In this document: piece after piece, positions 18,301 to 25,442 of the stretch
Layout of the letters: every line of letters starts with the position of its first letter
Position numbering within the stretch: position 1 is the first letter of the stretch
Source of the DNA: Labilithrix sp.
Lineage (GTDB): Bacteria > Myxococcota_A > Polyangia > Polyangiales > Polyangiaceae
Assembly: GCA_028287065.1 (NCBI GenBank)
Contig: JAQBQJ010000193.1
Coordinates: 1-37,323, forward strand
DNA: 37,323 nucleotides
Direction of reading: 5' to 3'
The notes under the pieces: generated by a model
Database searches by the model: none
The model's input: only the letters and a program-made list of their open reading frames with translations
Told to the model about the DNA's origin: nothing
Made by a program: the position numbers and the translations under genes

Positions 18301-19767
18301 TCGAGCAACCCGCCGGCGTCCTCGAAGCCGAGCGGTCCGCCGAAGGCGATCGCCGTCATCGAGAACGAGCCTTCGCCGCCGCCCACGATGCAGGCGCGGC
18401 CGTCCGAGGGCGAGCTGCTCGCGTCCGTCCGGCATCCGCCGCTCGGCGAGCCGGAGGTTTCTCGGGCTCCGTCGTCGGCCGAAGCGCACGCGGTGGCGCC
18501 CGCGCCGACTCCGCCTCCGGCGACCGCCGCACCGTCGCAGGGCCCGGAGACGACCGCGGTGTCTCCCACGTCGCACGGCGATCCGTTCCTCGCGCGCATC
18601 GCCGAGGCCCGGAAGAAGATCGAGAGCGGCGAGCGCGAGCACGGGGAGAAGATCCTCGCCGAAGCACTGCGCGCCGGCTCGCTCACGGCGGCCGACGAGC
18701 TCGATCGCCTCTACGCAGGCGAAGCGGGTCGCTCCGCGGCGTTGATCAAGGTCCGTCGTCAGGCCGTCGAGCTCCGGCCCGGTGACATGACACGTCTCGC
18801 CGCGCTTCGCGACGCCGCGAGGATCGACAAGAACCCCAACTACGTGCGCGCGATCGAGCACGTGCTCCGCGCGTGCGATCCGGCGCAGCAACCGTCGCCG
18901 CCCCCGCCGCTCACCGCGCAGCAGACGCAGCCCGGCATGCTCACGTTGCTCACGCGTCATTCGCGCGAGATCGCGGGCGAGTCGTTCGGCGTCGTGTGGG
19001 CGTCCGCGAGCGGTCTCTTCGCGAAGCCGGCGACCGCCTATCGCATGACGGGCCTCGAGCGCGTCGCGCCCGGTCCGATGTGGACGCTCTCGCGTCTGTA
19101 CGAGGTGGCGCTGCGGCTCCTCGATACGCCTCGTTTTCCGCTGTTTCATCGCCGCGGAGCGGGTCCGCTCACGCTGACCGTCGCGCTCCTCCAGCACCCC
19201 TCGGCGATCCTCGCCGGCGAGGCGCGCGAGGACGGAGCCGACCTCCGCTGGATGCTCGGTCATGCGCTCGCGTCCGTGCTGCCGGAGAACGCGCTGCCGC
19301 TCGGCTTGCCCGAGAACGAGGCGCGCGTCCTCTGGCAGGTGCTGCTCGGCTCCTTCGGTCCGCCCACGCGCACGAAGATGGATCGCACGCACGCGAACCT
19401 CGCCGAGATGCTCTGGCAGACGCTTTCTCCGCGCGCGCAGCGACGCTTGAAGGAGCTCCTCGGCGCCGACGACGCGACCCCGTTCGAGCTCGTCGTCGAG
19501 CGCGCGAACCAGAGCGGACGTCGCGTCGGCATGTTCCTCACCGGCGACTTCGCGCACGCCGCGCGCACGGTCGTGTCCGAGCACCCCGCGCTCGACGTCG
19601 AAGAGCTGAAGCGTCCCGGCGGTCTCGCGAAGCTCTGCATGGCGCTGCCGTCGCTCGCCGATCTCTATCGACTTGCCGTTCGGCCCGAGTATGCGGATGC
19701 TCGTTGGCACGTGCCCGCCCCGCAGTCGCAACGCATTCCTCTCGCCGGCGGCCCGCCTCCGGTGTGA
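12358..19767 (+). CDS. Giant TPR-repeat protein (2469 residues)
   Basis: The GTG start at 12358 lies 3 nt after the sppA stop and is preceded by GAGG at 12348-12351. The protein is almost wholly alpha-helical, with dozens of degenerate TPR-like units from about 60 to 1970 (examples: YSRAIALARTALEKNPSHAEAL; HAAAVSSLERALDIAPNDAKG). A Pro/Ala/Ser-rich linker runs from about 1975 to 2075. The last ~280 residues (2190-2469) form a non-repeat domain (AYRMTGLERVAPGPMWTLSRLYEVAL, and LTGDFAHAARTVVSEHP) that I cannot assign. No signal peptide or membrane helix is seen, so it is likely cytosolic. Large antisense and alternate-frame open frames over this gene are composition shadows. A scaffold for the surrounding envelope proteins is plausible from the operon alone. 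Confidence 0.9.
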   Translation: MSSTNGSGTNGAEEEVAPRLFSRVSRSPSAANAPPARRIGRVAEEAQLRARLELSRVVGDHTEERACGRKLAERLAARDAELDAAIDLALRTLAAVDDPELRHELAGWLEGLGEPGLAASELRKIRREDDSVSAASVLVRIGVLHARAGDAFGAQEALSEAAALDEIDALSLELLGAIAHRASESEGMGGGSEALTPRAGAEAYVRAAKRRGYSGNAEGELEDLLRAFELDPSSPLATAALVAAHSARDRTSASDEVLRAHAAALSTLGANDRGDAAEVHARRRTLALERGDLPRALGAALDEGLDAIFEGPGADALDDLLVRAGAFETLAVRLEIRAEAAGAANGRLAAQKWAELGRLLSGPLASTDRAVEAYARSVAADATSTDSVHALRALALKGATSAWVGEGLVRAAMGEAAHGASPERAARVAGARALAQLADETNDDALAGWANTIVADLDPDDERARSALARFADSARRRDEEIELTARTLDTSAEAGRVEALVEMTRLLRNLPSRSKQLAAVLAELSAARPDDDSTFADALRIAERVSDFDAVAKLCRDRLARGPAPPRVKLALVSALRRAGKTQEAVASAATLFDACTPWAYSVAWITAAAAGDRVTRARALSALAPTCGAAVVAVLAAVASEELVAAGETADARRAAEQACRADADDARAIRALATVVPETEGRVATTALERAAEVGGSTAELALRLSRAFENIGEPASAVAWARRAVALRPGDAKAVQALIDCASRAGDAVALADAIAWLLPQPVPSRVTAERIAPALRTLGTRDAPRAATLARRALDVLGPRHAGLRAAIEEVADAAKDGSLRARVVERWIAAGAPAAERGPLLLTVAAHHAAVGEVERELSAYVRAARAGVDLSPARERIESLHAGNLSPDAELALLEARAELHLDEGRINTGAKEFRDLGAALWDMADDRPRAVQAWLRAAQLDSARGYATLRRDLSIFADVGYAVDCLAELVEREGDRARAGIIATEAARAATEAGTYSRAIALARTALEKNPSHAEALAIAERASEKLGRLHEMSPMYDYAARGALGRFGRRAAHHRAARFFEAHAPMLALKHAAQAFIAVPSEGTTLTLLERTADRAQRRSVAVRTVEHVAELARSQTVRAAWLLRAATMTSRDLDGARQRVDLLLKAAVLAPNPVTLGMLSVAARELVSLGPEDTEAVAMRLERACDSIAKNLEGPDGARIAITFAEIALDLFEDSAWGWRAIEQALDADADVDEYVRLTRFAESLARAPEATESLARIVAACDKPYSNVGVALLRLVGSVAAAMGDGPRSARAFVQAAEKDPDDDETVAQADAAVTAHPDPAFVERLSKKVGVFRRSEALRAIAAKKSEHGDHAAAVSSLERALDIAPNDAKGEIARELQDVLHRAGRGEEAVLRELSSPGVSSPDRAEHWQALAKIRQERGDIEGATDALLQAATEAPSAARWAAVERAAEASGREHIRVQALQNLATHVDEGARLAVQKRLARAEGARGSLAAAEEAWRKVLASDPADNEADVAIEALLVARATYDELAEHLARRAERLKAAGTENETLRAIRLRRAAILEQRLGRLEEAAAELEQLLRETPHHTSALRWLADLLERAHQPQRALPILAELAEGTTDPVEQEAIGARRVRALLAIKDVDGACRVLESLQNDRKAASAALLEARVEIARATQDPVALGAALEDLARISPEDARVRSEMLVEAAQAAARAGDTDASLARAKDAARLAPDVAATQLFARGLEYRLRGAGSPDDAKATIAALAHLAGDKTLEPEDVALRAFLFAEAEDVLTPGAGERTLRDCLTAVGPQALVTLGLAERAMAAGRPSEAVRFFGEAVYGNLLGLRRPGHVALAAALAAERAGDGDAALRFIEQAAKDPETRDGALRRLAELPLAGIDMARARIVLRRLADTLEPGERAEVLAQIARFLFDSTVAAERLEADRTLREAIEAAPAELAQRLREQLGGFRSRPPPVSSNPPASSKPSGPPKAIAVIENEPSPPPTMQARPSEGELLASVRHPPLGEPEVSRAPSSAEAHAVAPAPTPPPATAAPSQGPETTAVSPTSHGDPFLARIAEARKKIESGEREHGEKILAEALRAGSLTAADELDRLYAGEAGRSAALIKVRRQAVELRPGDMTRLAALRDAARIDKNPNYVRAIEHVLRACDPAQQPSPPPPLTAQQTQPGMLTLLTRHSREIAGESFGVVWASASGLFAKPATAYRMTGLERVAPGPMWTLSRLYEVALRLLDTPRFPLFHRRGAGPLTLTVALLQHPSAILAGEAREDGADLRWMLGHALASVLPENALPLGLPENEARVLWQVLLGSFGPPTRTKMDRTHANLAEMLWQTLSPRAQRRLKELLGADDATPFELVVERANQSGRRVGMFLTGDFAHAARTVVSEHPALDVEELKRPGGLAKLCMALPSLADLYRLAVRPEYADARWHVPAPQSQRIPLAGGPPPV

Positions 19768-19772
19768 TCACG

Positions 19773-20369
19773 ATGGGAGCCGCGCGCCGCAGTCTCGTCT
19801 CGATTCCCGCCATCGCGGTGGTGATGGCGTGCATCGGGATCCTGGTCGTGCAGGATGCATGCATCCTCGCGCAGCCGTCCGGCGAGATCCCGCGCATCCC
19901 CGAGACGCGTCCGACGATCCTGCATGCGTCGGTCGTGCCGTCGACGACGTCGGTGCTCACGCGGTTCCCCTCGACGTTCATCGTGCCCGTCGAGCTCGCC
20001 GATCCGACCGTGCGGATCGTCTACGCCGCGTTCATCGACTACAACCCGCTGAACAACGGTGACGGCATCGTCGACTCGCCGAGCCACAGCGACTTCGAGC
20101 CGTCGAACACGAACGGCCGCATCCGCACGCTGAACGTGCTCATCCCCGAGCCCGCCGACACCGATCGCTGTCACAAGATCGAGGTCGTCGTCGCGCTCCG
20201 GCTCGTGTCGGAGACCGATCAGAGGAACGCGCACACGCCCGCCGAGCCCGGCGGCGACATCGCGACCTGGTTCTACAACCCGAGCGGCGATCTCAGCGGC
20301 TGCCCCGCGCTCGACGCGGGGCTCGACGCGAGCATCGATGCCGAGGCGGGTGAGGGAGGCGTCCAGTGA
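19773..20369 (+). CDS. Secreted or membrane-anchored protein, unknown function
   Basis: A 198-residue protein with a long N-terminal hydrophobic segment (about 8-27, LVSIPAIAVVMACIGILVV), then a mature region rich in beta-type sequence (TFIVPVELADPTVRIVYAAFIDYNP; KIEVVVALRLVSETD). The C-terminus is Asp/Ala-rich (LDAGLDASIDAEAGEGG). Two mature cysteines may pair. No lipobox is convincing. The ATG at 19773 is chosen; a GTG nine bases earlier overlaps the stop of the giant TPR gene and is an alternative. Its stop overlaps the following GTG start, so the two secreted proteins are probably made together. No family recognised. Confidence 0.8.
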   Translation: MGAARRSLVSIPAIAVVMACIGILVVQDACILAQPSGEIPRIPETRPTILHASVVPSTTSVLTRFPSTFIVPVELADPTVRIVYAAFIDYNPLNNGDGIVDSPSHSDFEPSNTNGRIRTLNVLIPEPADTDRCHKIEVVVALRLVSETDQRNAHTPAEPGGDIATWFYNPSGDLSGCPALDAGLDASIDAEAGEGGVQ

Positions 20370-22147
20370 GCCGGCGCACGACGTTCGCGCTCGGCGTGCT
20401 CTCGTGCGCGATCGCGTGCTCGCCGATCGTCGCCGAGCCGCTGTCCGATGCGCCGGTCAACGCCGGATGCCCCGATGTCCACGGGTGCGATCTCTACGAC
20501 GTCGACGGATCGCCGACGAAGCCGCAATGCCACGACGGGCGATGTGACTTCGGCAGGCCGGACTTCAACTTCAGCGTCGTCGTCAACGTGCCGGACTCGT
20601 CGTACTTCGCGCCGGGCCGTGCGTTCGTGCTCACGAACAAGGACCTCAACGCGCAGCCCGGCACCGTGTCCGCGGTCACGGGATGCAAGCCACCGCTGTG
20701 CGTGCCTCTTCCGGATCTCGTCTCGGCGAAGGGCAAGTACCGCGTCACGGAGGCCGCCGCGCAGGACGTTGGCATGCCGCTGCCGGATCTCACGTCGGTG
20801 CCCGTGCGCGTGTCGTTCGTGCCGCTCCTCGGCACGTCGCAGATCGAGGCCGCGCCGGCGGGCATCCCCGCCGATCCATGGCTCACGGACTCGACGCACT
20901 TCGTCGAGAGCGCGGCGCTTCCTCCGGACGTGCTCTACAGCGACAGCGTGCCGGTCGGTCGTTATCTCCGCGTCGCGTCGCCGGAGCCGCCGTTCGACGA
21001 GGTCTTCCCGCCGGTGTTCGGAACGGTCACGGCGCAACCGAGCGGGCTCAACGACGACTTCATCCTCGGCGCGACGCAGACCCCGCTCGACGATCCGAGC
21101 GGTGACTCGCGCAACGCGACGGTGTCGCGAGCCGAGGGCCTCGACGGATGGCGCGTGTGGCTCATCGACTCGACGACGGGCCGGCGGATCTCGTCGCGGC
21201 GAACGCTCAGCGGAACGAAGATGGTCGTCCGGCTCGACACCGTCGGGCAGACGCAGCCCACGTCGCCGGCGCTTCGCGAAGGCGTCGACGTGATCGTCGC
21301 TCCGCCGGAGGACTGGATCGCGGTGCCGCGCCTCCAGAGTCGGATCCTCAACGGCACGGGCCTCGAGGCGCTCGACGTGCCTTCGCTGCCCGGCCCTGCG
21401 TCGGTCACGGGGCTCGTCGCGTCCGGTGAGGAGCCGGCGCTCACCGGGGTCCCGTCGCGTGTGATCTTCGCGAGCACGCAGCTCACGCGGCTCGACGGCA
21501 CCTCCGACCCTCTCCTCAAGTACTCGACGTCCGTCTCGACGGATCCGACGGGGCACTTCCGGACGGTGCTCCCGCCGGGTCTTTACGACGTCACGATCGA
21601 GCCGGCGGAGGGCACCGGCTTCTCGAAGGTGAAGGACACGTTCGACACGAGCGAGAAGCTCGGGAAGACGTATCACCCGCCGATGAGGACGACGGCGCTC
21701 GGTCGCGTGCTGCTCGCCGACGGACGGCCGCTCGCGGAGGCGGAGATCCTGGCGATCCCGTCCGACAAGCCGGTGGTCGGCGCCGCGGTCAAGCCGCGAC
21801 CGGCGCGGACGCGGACCGATCGGGCGGGCAGCTTCACGTTCGAGCTCGATCAGGGGCAGTACGTGTTCATGGTGGAGCCGCAGGCGGGGACGGGGTTTCC
21901 GCGGGTCGTGCAGCTCCGGAGCATCCCGACCGGCATCGCGGATCTCGGCGAGATCCAGGTCGCGCCGCCCACGCGGCTCGCGTTCCAGCTGCGGGATCCC
22001 AGCAAGAACGGCAACCCGATCGTCCGCGCGATGGTGCGTATCTTCGCGGAGCTACCCGGCCGGGGTCCCCCGGCGGTCGAGATCGGCCGGTCGATGACCG
22101 GCGCCGACGGTAGTTGCGAGATCCTGCTCGCGCAGCAGCCCCGCTGA
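20366..22147 (+). CDS. Lipoprotein with carboxypeptidase-regulatory-like domains
   Basis: A 593-residue exported protein. The GTG start at 20366 overlaps the previous stop (GTGA) and has a strong Shine-Dalgarno, GAGGGAGG, at 20352-20359. The signal sequence offers two possible lipidation cysteines, C14 (VLSC) and C18 (AIAC). Several Cys follow soon after (CPDVHGC, CHDGRC), suggesting a disulfide-held N-terminal segment. In the C-terminal half, three beta-sandwich-like segments have the pattern of carboxypeptidase regulatory-like folds: ending TDPTGHFRTVLPPGLYDVTI; TDRAGSFTFELDQGQYVFMV; and MTGADGSCEILL. Such modules usually present other domains or bind surfaces; no catalytic motif is seen. 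Last gene of the overlapping operon; the TerB-like gene follows after 32 nt. Confidence 0.85.
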   Translation: MSRRTTFALGVLSCAIACSPIVAEPLSDAPVNAGCPDVHGCDLYDVDGSPTKPQCHDGRCDFGRPDFNFSVVVNVPDSSYFAPGRAFVLTNKDLNAQPGTVSAVTGCKPPLCVPLPDLVSAKGKYRVTEAAAQDVGMPLPDLTSVPVRVSFVPLLGTSQIEAAPAGIPADPWLTDSTHFVESAALPPDVLYSDSVPVGRYLRVASPEPPFDEVFPPVFGTVTAQPSGLNDDFILGATQTPLDDPSGDSRNATVSRAEGLDGWRVWLIDSTTGRRISSRRTLSGTKMVVRLDTVGQTQPTSPALREGVDVIVAPPEDWIAVPRLQSRILNGTGLEALDVPSLPGPASVTGLVASGEEPALTGVPSRVIFASTQLTRLDGTSDPLLKYSTSVSTDPTGHFRTVLPPGLYDVTIEPAEGTGFSKVKDTFDTSEKLGKTYHPPMRTTALGRVLLADGRPLAEAEILAIPSDKPVVGAAVKPRPARTRTDRAGSFTFELDQGQYVFMVEPQAGTGFPRVVQLRSIPTGIADLGEIQVAPPTRLAFQLRDPSKNGNPIVRAMVRIFAELPGRGPPAVEIGRSMTGADGSCEILLAQQPR

Positions 22148-22179
22148 AAGGTACACTCGCGGGAGACGCGCCCCGACAC

Positions 22180-22755
22180 ATGCTGACCGACGAGAGAATC
22201 AACATGCTTGCGCGAGTCGCGCGTACGCCGCACGGGGCGGACGCGGCGGCGCATGCAGTGGACGCCGCGCAGGATCGCTCGATCCTGACGCTCGCGGCGG
22301 CGTCGTACGGCTCGCGTCCGACGGACGAATCGACGGTCCCGACCGGCTTCGATCCGCATGCGGCGGCGCTCTTCGAGAGCATCGTCGAGGGCGCGTACAT
22401 CGTCGCGACGGCGGACGGCGTGTTCGACGACGAAGAGCGGCGCGCCTTCGAGCGCATCGTCACGGCCGCATGCGGCGGGTCGGTCGCGCAGCGCCACATC
22501 GCGGACCTGATCTCGGACCTCGACGATCAGCTGACTGAGGACGGGCTCGACACGCGCCTCCGGCGCCTCGGCGAGACGATCGCTCGTCGCGAGCACGCGC
22601 AGGAAGTGATCCGCATCGCCGCGCTGATCGCGCAGTGCAGCGAGGACGTGAGCGAGATCGAGCGGACCACGCTCGAGAAGCTCGCGACGTCGTGCAAGCT
22701 CGACCTCGCCGAGGTCGACGCGGCGCTCGCGGACGTGAAGAAGGCGCTGGGGTAG
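22180..22755 (+). CDS. TerB-like (tellurite resistance TerB family) protein
   Basis: A 191-residue soluble helical protein. The TerB-type domain spans about 62-187 with two acidic metal-site-like turns: ATADGVFDDEER (76-87) and CSEDVSEIERTTL (153-165). This duplicated D-G-x-x-x-x-x-E-R pattern is characteristic of the family. The ATG at 22180 fits the domain and leaves a weak GGGAG about 15 nt upstream; another ATG at 22204 is possible. TerB-like domains occur in many proteins unrelated to tellurite, so the function here is open. It lies 32 nt after the lipoprotein gene and is followed by the second paired-hairpin element. Confidence 0.83.
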   Translation: MLTDERINMLARVARTPHGADAAAHAVDAAQDRSILTLAAASYGSRPTDESTVPTGFDPHAAALFESIVEGAYIVATADGVFDDEERRAFERIVTAACGGSVAQRHIADLISDLDDQLTEDGLDTRLRRLGETIARREHAQEVIRIAALIAQCSEDVSEIERTTLEKLATSCKLDLAEVDAALADVKKALG

Positions 22756-22782
22756 GGGACTCCGGGGCCGGGGATGAATCCT

Positions 22783-23020
22783 CCCCGGGATGAATCCCGG
22801 GGCATGCTGGCGAGACAAGCCCCTCCGGGGCTGCGAGCCGCCTTCGAACCTTGGTTCGTTTTGGGCCGCCGGAACCGGGCCGCCGGAACTAAGGACGGGC
22901 GCCGGAACAAAGGACGGGCGGGCTAAAGGACGGGCAGGCTAACCGGGGTCGAAAACGAACCGGGGTCCGCAGCCCGCCCGGCGGGCTTGCTCGGACGGTG
23001 CCCCGGGATTCATCCCGGGG
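22783..23020. repeat. Paired-hairpin inverted-repeat element, copy B
   Basis: Outer hairpins are CCCCGGGATGAATCCCGGGG at 22783-22802 and its reverse complement at 23001-23020, identical to those of copy A. Inner hairpins are AGCCCCTCCGGGGCT (22819-22833) and AGCCCGCCCGGCGGGCT (22971-22987). Stem sequences differ from each other and from copy A, yet pairing is kept in all four arms. The motif GAGACAAGC next to the left inner hairpin is also shared with copy A. The spacer between arms is longer (about 140 bp) and contains its own repeats. Confidence 0.83.
22863..22935. repeat. Cluster of short direct repeats inside copy B
   Basis: GGGCCGCCGGAAC occurs at 22863-22875 and 22877-22889, with GGCGCCGGAAC at 22898-22908. 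AAGGACGGGC occurs at 22891-22900, 22910-22919 and 22926-22935, with a further near copy at 23040-23049. GGTTCGTTTT (22853-22862) is the reverse complement of AAAACGAACC at 22952-22961 and 23056-23065. Confidence 0.75.
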
Positions 23021-23069
23021 GGGTTAGCTGGCTGGAACTAAGGACGGGGCGCTCGAAAACGAACCGGGG

Positions 23070-25361
23070 TCAGGAGGCTTCGCGCGCCATCTTGAACAGG
23101 TCGGCTTCGGCGTCGCGGCCGTGGGTGCGGGCTTCGCGCTCCAGCGTGGACAGGACTTCGCGGTGCTTCGGCAGCAGCGCTTCGCGGCGATCCGGCGGGG
23201 CGTCTTCCAGGCGCGCCGAGAGAAGCGCCAGGAGGTCCATGCTGCGACCCAGCTTCGAGAGGAGCACCACCAGCTCGTCGACGACCTCGTCGTTGTTCGG
23301 GTCGCCCTGGAGCGTTCGCGTCAGCGCTTCGACGCGCATCTCCGCCTCCGCGTCGTCCGGGCCGAGCGTCGGCTCGTCGATCGGCGGTATGACGTACGCC
23401 GCCTCCACGACCGGTGCCGGTGCCGGTGCCGGTGCCGGTGCCGGTGCCGGCGCCGGTGCCGGCGCCTTCACGCCTTCCGCTGCCGCGATGCGCTCGCCGA
23501 GCGCGCGGTACCTCGCCTCGAGCGCCGCGTCGCCCGGCACGATGCCGATCGCCGACGCGAGGTGCCTCTGCGCCGCATGGAGATCGCCGCGGTCGGCCTC
23601 GAAGCGCGCCGCTTCGTCGAGCCATGCGAGCGCGCTCGCCTCGCGTCCCGCACGCTCTCGCATGCGCGCGAACGCGAGCGACGCGCCGCTCGCGTCACCG
23701 AGCAGCGCGCGCAGCCGCCCCTCGAGGCCGCGCGCCGCGATCGCCTCCGGCGCGTCGTCGGGCACCGCACGCAGGCGAGCCACCGCAAGAGGACGATCGC
23801 CCAGCCGCTCGCCGAGCACGCGTCCGAGCTCGAGATGCATCCACGCCGTGTCGATGCCGCGCGCGTCTGCCATCTCGATCGCGTGCGCGAGGATCGCCGC
23901 TCCACGTGCCGCCCGTCCTTCGCCCGCGAGCGAAGCGCCGAGCCCCGCGAGGGCCTCCGGATCATCGGGGCGATAGAGCAGCGCGCGCTCGTAGAGCATC
24001 GCGGCATCGGCGCCGAGCCCTGCCGACCGATACGCGTCGCCTGCACGACGGAGCACGTCGTGTCGATCGCGCGAGCCGTGCGCCAGGGCCTCGAGCTCCT
24101 GGAAGTCCGCACGCGCATCGCCGAGACGTCCTGCGCCGAGACGACGTCGTGCACGCTCCCAACGAAGCTCGGCGAGACGCGGCGCGCGAGCGATGCCGGC
24201 GTCGAGCCACGAGAGCGCGTCGTGCGGATCGCGCGCCAGCTCCGCGGCACGCGCATAGGCGAGCGCCGCGACGACATGCGAAGGATCGCGCTCGCCCGCG
24301 CGGAGCAGCGCTGCGATCGCGCCGGCCCGATCGCCGGCTTCGTTCATCAGCTCGCCCGCGAGCAGGCCGAGGTGTGCCGGCGTCGTGACCTCGCGCAACG
24401 TCGCCGTCGCCGCCTCGGCGCGTCCGCCCACCACGTGATCGACCTCGGCGATGCGCCGCGCGATCTCCGGATGCCGCGGTGCGCGTTCGAGCGCGGCGAG
24501 ATCGAGCTGCCGCGCGCGATCGAGATCGCGAGCCATGCGTGCGTCGTCGGCCTCGCGCGAGAGCATCGCCGCCTCCGCCGCGAGCGTCACGTCGTCGGGC
24601 ACGCGCGCATTCGACGAGCTCGTTCCGGAGCGCGCGAACGCGATGAAAAGCACGCCGTCGCTCTCGCCGGAGCCCGACATGCGCACGTCGTGCGAGCCGG
24701 GCGCCCTCACGCCCGCCTCGGGCAAGAGCCCGCGCGCGAGCCTGCCCGCGGCATCGGGCATCACGAAGCGTGCGCCCTCGCGACGTGCCGTATCGCCGAG
24801 GAGCGCGGCCATCGCGCGGATCGCGAGCGTCGTCGCCGGCTCCACGAGATCCGCGCCGCGCGCGGCGTGCACGATCACCGCGACCTCGTCGTGCGAAGGC
24901 ACGAGCGCGACCTCGAACGCGAGCGCCGGAAGACGCGTGTGCGGCACAGCGGCGCTCGGGTTGCTCCGCGCGTGCAACGTGACGGTCGCCCCGAACGCGC
25001 GCGGGTCGACGACCACGCTGCACGGACCCGGCGTGAGGAGACCGCGCAGGCGCGGCTCGGCCCATCGTGCGACACGTCGCGCATCGAGCTCGATGCTCAC
25101 GCGCTCGAGCTCGCCGCGTTTGTGACGGAACTTCGCGACGCCGCCGCTCACGTCGAACGGGAACTTCACGTGCGGAAGCCGCACGACGAGCTCGACGACG
25201 TCGAGGCACTCGATCAGCGCCGGTCCTGCGAGCTCGATGCCCAGACCGTCCTTGCCGATCGCGAGCCGAAGAGGCGCAATCGCACCTCCGCGATCGATGA
25301 TCGGAGCTCGGCGCTCGCTGAGTGAGGCCGGAACGACGGAGGGCGGATCGACGCGGGTCAC
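23070..25361 (-). CDS. TPR-repeat protein with unassigned N-terminal domain
   Basis: Reading from a GTG at 25361 gives 763 residues. The first ~270 residues are a beta-rich domain I do not recognise (LRLAIGKDGLGIELAGPALIECLDVVELVV region; later VTLHARSNPSAAVPH). Residues about 275-630 are TPR-like helices (RAGAIAALLRAGERDPSHVV; ADAAMLYERALLYRPDDPEAL). A nine-fold Ala-Pro linker follows at about 632-650, then a helical C-terminal part. No signal peptide. The frame is open further upstream, with an ATG at 25448, but that overlaps the divergent helicase start; the GTG leaves an 81-bp divergent promoter space and is preferred. Shine-Dalgarno evidence is weak, so the start is uncertain. The stop lies in repeat copy B's right border. 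Function unknown. Confidence 0.8.
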   Translation of the reverse strand: MTRVDPPSVVPASLSERRAPIIDRGGAIAPLRLAIGKDGLGIELAGPALIECLDVVELVVRLPHVKFPFDVSGGVAKFRHKRGELERVSIELDARRVARWAEPRLRGLLTPGPCSVVVDPRAFGATVTLHARSNPSAAVPHTRLPALAFEVALVPSHDEVAVIVHAARGADLVEPATTLAIRAMAALLGDTARREGARFVMPDAAGRLARGLLPEAGVRAPGSHDVRMSGSGESDGVLFIAFARSGTSSSNARVPDDVTLAAEAAMLSREADDARMARDLDRARQLDLAALERAPRHPEIARRIAEVDHVVGGRAEAATATLREVTTPAHLGLLAGELMNEAGDRAGAIAALLRAGERDPSHVVAALAYARAAELARDPHDALSWLDAGIARAPRLAELRWERARRRLGAGRLGDARADFQELEALAHGSRDRHDVLRRAGDAYRSAGLGADAAMLYERALLYRPDDPEALAGLGASLAGEGRAARGAAILAHAIEMADARGIDTAWMHLELGRVLGERLGDRPLAVARLRAVPDDAPEAIAARGLEGRLRALLGDASGASLAFARMRERAGREASALAWLDEAARFEADRGDLHAAQRHLASAIGIVPGDAALEARYRALGERIAAAEGVKAPAPAPAPAPAPAPAPAPVVEAAYVIPPIDEPTLGPDDAEAEMRVEALTRTLQGDPNNDEVVDELVVLLSKLGRSMDLLALLSARLEDAPPDRREALLPKHREVLSTLEREARTHGRDAEADLFKMAREAS
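23413..23466 (-). repeat. Hexanucleotide repeat encoding an Ala-Pro linker
   Basis: Nine units of GGTGCC (two are GGCGCC) on the plus strand encode nine Ala-Pro pairs in the minus-strand TPR protein. Slippage would lengthen or shorten a stiff linker without changing frame. Confidence 0.9.
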
Positions 25362-25442
25362 GTGCCCCGATCGTAGCAACGCAAGGGCATTTCGCGCGAC
25401 TTTGCTCGACGCCGCCGGCCCACTTCGGTACAGGTCGAGACC

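Larger units (their letters stand above)
22756..23069. other. 314-bp intergenic region filled with repeats
   Basis: No credible gene is present; short frames here are translations of palindromes. The region holds a partial arm (GGGGATGAATCC, 22770-22781), the full paired-hairpin copy B (22783-23020), short direct repeats between its arms, and a 17-mer GAAAACGAACCGGGGTC at 22951-22967 and again at 23055-23071, the latter overlapping the stop codon of the minus-strand TPR gene. It separates two convergent genes. Confidence 0.85.

Noticed and set aside
19853..19866. Perfect 14-bp palindrome GGATGCATGCATCC
   Set aside because: Lies inside the coding region of a secreted protein with no second copy or nearby regulatory context; likely chance.
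23413..23466. Tandem GGTGCC repeat as a CRISPR-like array
   Set aside because: Six-base units without spacers, in frame inside a coding sequence.
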